Below, in pieces: positions 14,168 through 19,095 of a stretch of 19,095 bases of DNA (position 1 is the stretch's first letter; each line of letters starts with the position of its first letter). This stretch comes from GCA-002712045 sp028112705 (GTDB lineage: Bacteria; Pseudomonadota; Alphaproteobacteria; Rhodobacterales; Rhodobacteraceae): NCBI GenBank assembly GCA_028112705.1, contig JAOGYN010000020.1:1-19095 (forward strand). The letters run 5' to 3'. The notes under the pieces are model-generated. The model was not told the origin of the DNA. It did not search any database and saw only the letters and a program-made list of their open reading frames with translations. Position numbers and translations under genes: made by a program.

Positions 14168-14874
14168 GCCAAAGAGCTCCAAAAGAGTCTCAAAAAAAGG
14201 TGCGGTTTTGGGGTATAATAATTGCAGTTTTATTAAGAGTTGTTTTGCTCTTTATTATGATACATTTAATTGAGAGATTAAAAAAACCATTTTATATATT
14301 TGAATTTCAAGGGTGGATTGAAGGTGGAATTAACTTTGCTTCTGTAGTTTTTATGTTTGGTGGAATTTTCATAATTTATACAGCAGTAAAAGAAATCAAT
14401 CACCTTCTATCAAATGAACATTTAGATGCATCTAATGGTCAATTGAACAAAAAATCAGCCCTTCAAGTAATTTTATTAATAGTTTTTATGAATCTAATAT
14501 TTAGTTTTGATTCAATACTTTCAGCAATAGCAATTACTAACGTTTTAATATTATTAATAATTGCCATTTTAACTTCGGGAATTGCTATGATTGTCCTAGC
14601 AGACAAAGTCACTGAATTTTTAGAACGCAATCGAATGTATGAAGTTTTAGGTTTGTTCATTCTGTTGATTGTAGGTGTGGTTTTACTGGGTGAAAGTGGA
14701 ACTGCAGCATCGCACGCGATGCACAATGAAAGCTTACAGATTAAAATATTTGGCTACCCATTGATTCCTATGTCAAAATCCACGTTTTATTTCTCGATAG
14801 TAGTATTATTTTTAGTTGAATTCATTCAGACTAGATATCAACGTAGATTAAACCGAGATCGAAAAAATAAATAA
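14155..14874 (+). CDS. TerC family membrane protein, 5' end missing at a junction
   Basis: TerC-family proteins are inner-membrane proteins linked to metal (manganese or tellurite) resistance. Recognisable sequence begins exactly at ISIESQRAPKESQKKVRFWG and continues through about six membrane segments to a basic tail (RYQRRLNRDRKNK). The second conserved acidic membrane motif is present (LIFSFDSILSAIAIT). Missing are the expected first membrane helix and its acidic DN motif. An ORF can be opened from TTG at 14128, but its first nine codons are antisense pepN and no good Shine-Dalgarno is seen. The truncated product would lack half of the conserved acidic site. A DUF2927 gene follows after 26 bp. 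Confidence 0.85.
   Translation: MSIESQRAPKESQKKVRFWGIIIAVLLRVVLLFIMIHLIERLKKPFYIFEFQGWIEGGINFASVVFMFGGIFIIYTAVKEINHLLSNEHLDASNGQLNKKSALQVILLIVFMNLIFSFDSILSAIAITNVLILLIIAILTSGIAMIVLADKVTEFLERNRMYEVLGLFILLIVGVVLLGESGTAASHAMHNESLQIKIFGYPLIPMSKSTFYFSIVVLFLVEFIQTRYQRRLNRDRKNK
14156..14167. other. perfect 12-bp palindrome at the pepN/terC head-to-head junction
   Basis: TTTCAATTGAAA reads the same on both strands. On the minus strand it encodes the S-I-E of PepN (L-S-I-E-I-T-T-E), and on the plus strand the S-I-E of TerC (I-S-I-E-S-Q). Coding homology to pepN runs up to it from one side and homology to terC starts at it on the other. It is therefore the exact breakpoint. Confidence 0.85.
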
Positions 14875-14900
14875 TTGCTTGAATTAGAAAGAATTTAAAA

Positions 14901-15812
14901 TTGGGTGTATTTTTTAAGTTTATTTTAATTACATTGTCATTTTTTGTTGTCTCGTGCTCCAACTTAAGTATGAATTCTCATGGACTCAATAATACCACAA
15001 TGTCTCGGTCGATTGAAAGTACTCAACTCAAAAGATATTACTATAGAACGTCTAGACGACTAAAATCTCGAGGGTTGCTTAGAACAGATCAGGGTGTAGC
15101 AGACAGCCCTTATACTTCAAGAAATTTAATCAAAAACTTCGAGAAAATAGCACTTTATGATGAATATATTATAAAAGACGGCAAATTTATTTCTGAAGAA
15201 ACGGAAAGTAAGATAAAGCGTTGGGAAACAGCAATTAAAATTAATGTTATTCATGGTAAAACAAACAGTATAAATCAGATCAAAATTGATAAAAAAAATA
15301 TCTCTAACTTTTCACATCGGCTTTCAAATTTAACTGGACTATCGATAGAAGGTAATAAAAGTGAGAGTAATTTTATCATATTATTTCTTGATTTAGATGA
15401 ACAAAGAAACTTTGGTGAAAAACTGAAAGAATTGATGCCACAGCTAACATCTGCAATGATAGAAGCTATCACTTCAAGCCCAAGAACGACGTTTTGTTCA
15501 GCCTTCGCCTTGTCAAAGCCTTCCAACGCTTATGAGTATACCGCTGCAATAATTTTAATTAAATCTGAACATTCACGACTTATGCGAAAATCTTGCATTC
15601 ACGAAGAAATGGCTCAATCGTTAGGTTTGTCAAATGATAGTAAAATCGCTAGACCATCAATTTTTAACGATGATGAAGAATTCGCCTTCTTAACAACACA
15701 TGATGAAAATTTACTAAAAATATTATACGATAATCGATTAAAACCAGGTATGAACAATAAAGATGCTCTCCCAATAATTACAAAAATAGCTAAAGAATTA
15801 ATGAACTTTTGA
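14901..15812 (+). CDS. DUF2927 lipoprotein, possible zincin-like protease
   Basis: The 303-residue product has a lipoprotein signal: a hydrophobic stretch (4-17) ending in lipobox VVSC with the lipidated Cys at 19, so it should be membrane-anchored and periplasm-facing. The C-terminal half (about 195-285) is the DUF2927 domain, with C199, C232 and the motif HEEMAQSLGLSND (H234, E235), followed by SIFNDDEEFAFLTTHDE and LYDNRLKPGM. HExxxQ-LG-x-D resembles a protease site, but activity is not established to my knowledge. The start must be TTG 14901, since an in-frame TGA lies at 14880-14882 with no ATG or GTG between, and the signal peptide needs these residues. It is cotranscribed with terC by spacing. 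Confidence 0.82.
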   Translation: MGVFFKFILITLSFFVVSCSNLSMNSHGLNNTTMSRSIESTQLKRYYYRTSRRLKSRGLLRTDQGVADSPYTSRNLIKNFEKIALYDEYIIKDGKFISEETESKIKRWETAIKINVIHGKTNSINQIKIDKKNISNFSHRLSNLTGLSIEGNKSESNFIILFLDLDEQRNFGEKLKELMPQLTSAMIEAITSSPRTTFCSAFALSKPSNAYEYTAAIILIKSEHSRLMRKSCIHEEMAQSLGLSNDSKIARPSIFNDDEEFAFLTTHDENLLKILYDNRLKPGMNNKDALPIITKIAKELMNF

Positions 15813-15822
15813 CAAACAAAGT

Positions 15823-16536
15823 ATGAACCATAACTTAAAAGAGATTGAAAATAATATGACTGACATAAAAGTATTAAATAATATTCTGGAACGTCGATAT
15901 TCTTGCCGGTCTTTTCTTCCAAAACGAGTAAAACAAGAGATAATAGAAGAAATATTGAACATAGCTCAAAAGATACCTTCTTGGTGCAACGCTCAGCCTT
16001 GGACTGTCACAGTTTGCAGCGGTAAAGCTCTAAAGGAGCTTTCAAACAATTTATTAGCAGCGGCATCTAAAGGTATCGTAGGTCCAGATATCGCATTTCC
16101 CCTTGAGTATAACGGAATTTACAGGGTGAGAAGAAAAGAGTGTGGATTACAGCTTTACAATTCTGTTGGCATTCAGAAAGGAGAGCAAAGTAAAGCAATA
16201 ATGCAAATGCATGAAAATTTTAAATTTTTCGGAGCGCCACACGTTGCTATCATAACAAGTGAAAAGTCCTTAGGCACATACGGGGCTATTGATTGTGGTG
16301 CGTATGTAACCGCATTTACTCTGGCAGCTACTGCACTAAATATAAATACAATTCCACAAGCAGCGATAGCATCCTTATCCGATATAGTTAGAAGTACTTT
16401 GAAAATATCAGTGGAAAAGAGTATTGTTTGTGCGATTTCATTTGGTTACGAAAATAGCAAACATCCTATAAATAATTTTAGAACATCCCGATCTAATATA
16501 AATGAAGTAGTTCAATGGGTTGATGGAAAAACTTAA
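15823..16536 (+). CDS. nitroreductase family protein
   Basis: This is a flavin (FMN) dependent oxidoreductase of the nitroreductase fold, 237 residues, cytosolic. Signature ERRYSCRSFLPKRV (23-36) binds the FMN phosphate, PSWCNAQPWTVTV (52-64) forms the flavin pocket, and APHVAIITSE with AIDCGAYVTAFTLAATALNI then PQAAIASLSDIV covers the dimer and isoalloxazine regions. The physiological substrate is unknown. Two starts are possible: ATG 15823, 10 bp after the DUF2927 stop, or ATG 15856 (residue 12); neither has a clear Shine-Dalgarno and the later one fits family length equally well. The stop overlaps the convergent aldolase stop by 4 bp (TTAA shared). Confidence 0.9.
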   Translation: MNHNLKEIENNMTDIKVLNNILERRYSCRSFLPKRVKQEIIEEILNIAQKIPSWCNAQPWTVTVCSGKALKELSNNLLAAASKGIVGPDIAFPLEYNGIYRVRRKECGLQLYNSVGIQKGEQSKAIMQMHENFKFFGAPHVAIITSEKSLGTYGAIDCGAYVTAFTLAATALNINTIPQAAIASLSDIVRSTLKISVEKSIVCAISFGYENSKHPINNFRTSRSNINEVVQWVDGKT

Positions 16537-17330
16537 TAAATTGATTGAGTTTTATCAGACTTTTCTAAATTCTTGTAATTAGAAAGTAATGACTTAGTGC
16601 CATTTAAAAAAGTACTTACATCCGTACCTACGGCAACAAACAACGCACCCATCTCAATATATTTTTTTGCTCTCACTTCGTCTGTCATTAATATGCCAGC
16701 AGCTTTTCCACATGAAATGATTTTAACTATTGCTTGTTCTATCGCTTGTTGCACCAGTTCATTATTGGGATCATTTATAAAACCCATGCTTGCTGCTAAA
16801 TCAAAAGGGCCAATAAATACTCCATCCACACCCTCGACAGCACAGATAGACTCTAAATTGTCTAAGGCTGTTTGGCTTTCAGCCTGAACAAGAAGACATA
16901 TCTCGTCATTAGCACTTACCGCATAATTTGATATGTTACCATATTTTGCTGCTCTCGTTATTGATGCTGCACCTCTAACTCCGGATGGTGGATAATGTAC
17001 AGCACGAACCATTTCTTGTGCTTGATGAGCAGTCTCAACCATAGGAACTAGAATTGTTTGAGCACCAACATCTAAAATTTGTTTAATATCATGAGTAATG
17101 CCTGCAACCACTCGTACAACAGCATTACTATCAGACGCATCGATAACTCTTAATAAATTAGCAATATTTTCAACACTATTTGGTGCATGCTCCCCATCGA
17201 TTAACAACCAGTCAAATCCAACTTGAGCAGAAATTTCTGCCGTTGTTACTGAAGATAAACTTTGCCAAAAACCTATCTGTAATTGATGGTTTTTTAGGGC
17301 TTCTTTGAAGCTATTTTTTGTAGCTGCCAT
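16533..17330 (-). CDS. HpcH/HpaI aldolase family protein
   Basis: This 265-residue class II (metal-dependent) pyruvate aldolase has the HpcH/HpaI TIM barrel. Key residues seen: H48 in LLIDGEHAPN, R73 (VVRV), the metal-binding E151 in LLVQAES, and D177 in GVFIGPFDLAASMG. GVRGAASITRAAKYG (117-131) is the typical barrel loop. Family members cleave 2-keto-3-deoxy or 4-hydroxy-2-oxo acids to pyruvate plus an aldehyde; the exact substrate is open. The gene lies 21 bp downstream of malate synthase on the same strand with an AGAGGAA Shine-Dalgarno, so an operon is likely. If its aldehyde product were glyoxylate, GlcB would consume it; that is inference. Confidence 0.9.
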   Translation of the reverse strand: MAATKNSFKEALKNHQLQIGFWQSLSSVTTAEISAQVGFDWLLIDGEHAPNSVENIANLLRVIDASDSNAVVRVVAGITHDIKQILDVGAQTILVPMVETAHQAQEMVRAVHYPPSGVRGAASITRAAKYGNISNYAVSANDEICLLVQAESQTALDNLESICAVEGVDGVFIGPFDLAASMGFINDPNNELVQQAIEQAIVKIISCGKAAGILMTDEVRAKKYIEMGALFVAVGTDVSTFLNGTKSLLSNYKNLEKSDKTQSIY

Positions 17331-17351
17331 ATTAAAATTCCTCTAAGATTA

Positions 17352-19095
17352 TTAATTCATTTTTTTAATTTTTTGTTTTATTCTATTTAAATGTAAAATT
17401 GGCTCTGTATATCCTGACGGTTGCTTCCGGCCCTCAAAAACAAGTTCACATGCAGCGTTAAAAGCTACCCCTGAAAATGATGGTCCCATTGCCTCATAAG
17501 TTTTATCCTTCTCATTTTGCTTATCAACAACTGTCGCCATCTTTTTCATTACTTGCAGGACTTTTTCTTCCGTCACAACCCCATGATGTATCCAATTAGC
17601 AATATGTTGACTGCTAATACGGCATGTGGCTCGATCTTCCATTAAACCAACATTATTGATGTCTAGCACCTTCGAACATCCAATCCCCTGGTCTATCCAC
17701 CTAACCACATAGCCTAGAATACCCTGAGCATTATTTTCAATTTCACTAATTATCTCTTCTTCAGACCAATTATTTCTGTCAGAAATAGGTGTTTTTAGTA
17801 AATCATTACTTGAGTTTCTTATCCCATTATTTTCAAGTTCAATTTGTCGCTTAGTGACGTTAATTTTATGATAATGCAAAGCGTGTAAGGTTGCTGCAGT
17901 TGGGCTTGGAACCCAAGCACAATTTGCACCACTTTTTGGATGATTTATTTTTTCCTCAAACATCTTCTTCATTTGATCAGGCGCAGCCCACATACCCTTT
18001 CCAATTTGGGCCTTCCCTCTTAAACCACATAATAACCCAATATCTACATTCAAATTTTCGTAAGCTTCTATCCAAGGCTCTAGTTTTATTTGAGATTTAG
18101 GTAGAAAAGGGCCTAATTCCATTGAAGTGTGAATTTCATCTCCCGTTCTATCTAGAAAGCCAGTATTTATAAAAGCGATCCGAGATTTTGCAACCCTAAT
18201 ACATTCCTTCAAATTTAAAGTTGTACGACGTTCTTCATCCATAATTCCAATCTTTACAGTATTTCTTGAAAGACCGAAGGCATCTTCAACTTGTGAGAAA
18301 ATATCATCCGCCAATTTTACTTCATCTGGCCCATGCATTTTAGGTTTAACAATATAAATAGACCCAAAAATAGAATTTTTATTTTTTAATTTCACATCAT
18401 GAAGCGCACATAAGATTGAGAAGTAAGCATCCATAATACCCTCACCCACTTCCTGATTATCAACACCTAAAATAGCTGAAGTGGTCATTAAGTGCCCAAC
18501 GTTTCTAACCAGCATTAAGGATCTATTTTTTATTAAAGAGCTAATACCAGAATTTGTTTCATATGTTTCATCATTATTAATTTCACGCAGAATTTCTTTA
18601 CCATTCTTTTGTATAACCTCTGTTAAGTTTCCTTTCATTAGACCTAACCAATTTGAGTAGGCTAATATTTTATCGTCCACATCAACTGTCGCAACACTAT
18701 CTTCGCAATCCATAATAACCGAAATGGCTGACTCAAGTAATACATCAGAAATCCCAGCAGGATCTAAAGCTCCTATTGGATCTTTTTTATTAATTAAAAT
18801 TTTCACATGTAAATTATTGTTTTTTAATAAAATTCCACTGTTATTTCGCCCTACATACTGTTCACTTTTTATTAAAGATAGCTTAACTGATTCAATATCT
18901 TTTACATTTTCCCACTTGAGGCTTTTTAAACTAAAAATTTCGTCTAGGTATTTTTTTGATAATGCCACCACCTTTGAACCACGTTCTCTTGAATATCCGA
19001 TTTCTTCATTTTTTCCATCGATCATATCAGTGCCATACAAGGCATCATAAAGGGAGCCCCATCTCGCATTAACTGCATTAAGTGCATATCTAGCA
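17352..19095 (-). CDS. glcB: malate synthase G, 5' end beyond the window
   Basis: Condenses glyoxylate and acetyl-CoA to malate in the cytosol, closing the glyoxylate shunt or using glycolate-derived glyoxylate. The frame is open to the window edge: codons past the TTG at 19040 read ARYALNAVNARWGSLYDALY, conserved GlcB sequence, so that TTG is an internal Leu. About 580 C-terminal residues are visible; roughly 140 are missing compared with the 720-residue family. Motifs: PKMHGPDEVKLA, the catalytic-arginine region MDEERRTTLNL, NTGFLDRTGDEIH, GLRGKAQIGKGMWA, and IGCSKV then LMEDRATCRISSQH, which holds the catalytic Asp. The promoter and any 5' riboswitch (a glycine riboswitch controls glcB in SAR11) would lie outside this window. 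Confidence 0.96.
   Translation of the reverse strand, partial: ARYALNAVNARWGSLYDALYGTDMIDGKNEEIGYSRERGSKVVALSKKYLDEIFSLKSLKWENVKDIESVKLSLIKSEQYVGRNNSGILLKNNNLHVKILINKKDPIGALDPAGISDVLLESAISVIMDCEDSVATVDVDDKILAYSNWLGLMKGNLTEVIQKNGKEILREINNDETYETNSGISSLIKNRSLMLVRNVGHLMTTSAILGVDNQEVGEGIMDAYFSILCALHDVKLKNKNSIFGSIYIVKPKMHGPDEVKLADDIFSQVEDAFGLSRNTVKIGIMDEERRTTLNLKECIRVAKSRIAFINTGFLDRTGDEIHTSMELGPFLPKSQIKLEPWIEAYENLNVDIGLLCGLRGKAQIGKGMWAAPDQMKKMFEEKINHPKSGANCAWVPSPTAATLHALHYHKINVTKRQIELENNGIRNSSNDLLKTPISDRNNWSEEEIISEIENNAQGILGYVVRWIDQGIGCSKVLDINNVGLMEDRATCRISSQHIANWIHHGVVTEEKVLQVMKKMATVVDKQNEKDKTYEAMGPSFSGVAFNAACELVFEGRKQPSGYTEPILHLNRIKQKIKKMN

Noticed and set aside
14463..14726. Minus-strand ORF upstream of pepN as the missing PepN N-terminus
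   Set aside because: Its translation does not resemble PepN, and the plus strand there is clearly TerC coding sequence.
18724..19050. Plus-strand 108-codon ORF at the right edge
   Set aside because: It is antisense to highly conserved malate synthase G sequence, with no independent support.

Overview
The window looks like chromosome of an AT-rich, probably marine, streamlined alphaproteobacterium, with Rhodobacterales-like gene content. The evidence is a tRNA-His with no encoded G-1 and an A73 discriminator, an mmcB homologue, a DUF6324-like small protein, a divergent bolA/J-domain pair, a DUF2927 lipoprotein, and 6S RNA directly upstream of the 5-formyltetrahydrofolate cyclo-ligase gene. 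This assignment is inferred from gene content; no phylogenetic marker was tested.

Layout. (1) 1-1325 is accessory: the tail of an FG-GAP/VCBS repeat protein (+) runs straight into a pentapeptide-repeat gene (-), followed by a low-coding stretch with one doubtful ORF. (2) 1326-2242 holds tRNA-His (-), a DUF6324-like gene (+) and mmcB (-). (3) 2297-5610 (+) holds 6S RNA, 5-FCL, a YmdB-type phosphoesterase, a DMT transporter, and yebC with its own promoter. (4) 5624-7808 is glyA (-) and nadK (+), divergent over a shared 145-bp region. (5) 7812-10308 is an MttB-superfamily methyltransferase coupled to a J-domain gene (-), divergent from bolA (+). (6) 10311-14167 is gatB and a 5'-truncated pepN (-). 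(7) 14155-16536 (+) is a 5'-truncated terC, a DUF2927 lipoprotein and a nitroreductase. (8) 16533-19095 (-) is a malate synthase G gene (start beyond the window) followed by an HpcH/HpaI aldolase gene.

Most genes are housekeeping or central metabolism: folate/C1 (5-FCL, GlyA, and possibly the MttB homologue), NADP synthesis, indirect aminoacylation (GatB), glyoxylate use (GlcB) and peptide turnover (PepN). Convergent neighbours are packed at -4 to +13 bp with no visible terminators.

The most striking point is two inverted junctions. At 14156-14167, pepN and terC are joined head-to-head on a perfect 12-bp palindrome and both lack their N-terminal coding parts. At about 109-113, an FG-GAP protein and a pentapeptide-repeat gene are joined tail-to-tail on about 5 bp of shared sequence. 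These are either real inversion or deletion breakpoints or assembly/amplification chimeras, and gene order across them should not be trusted until checked. I found no convincing new multi-gene system. The best small biological leads are a Shine-Dalgarno-equipped upstream ORF overlapping bolA and the MttB homologue coupled to a J-domain gene.
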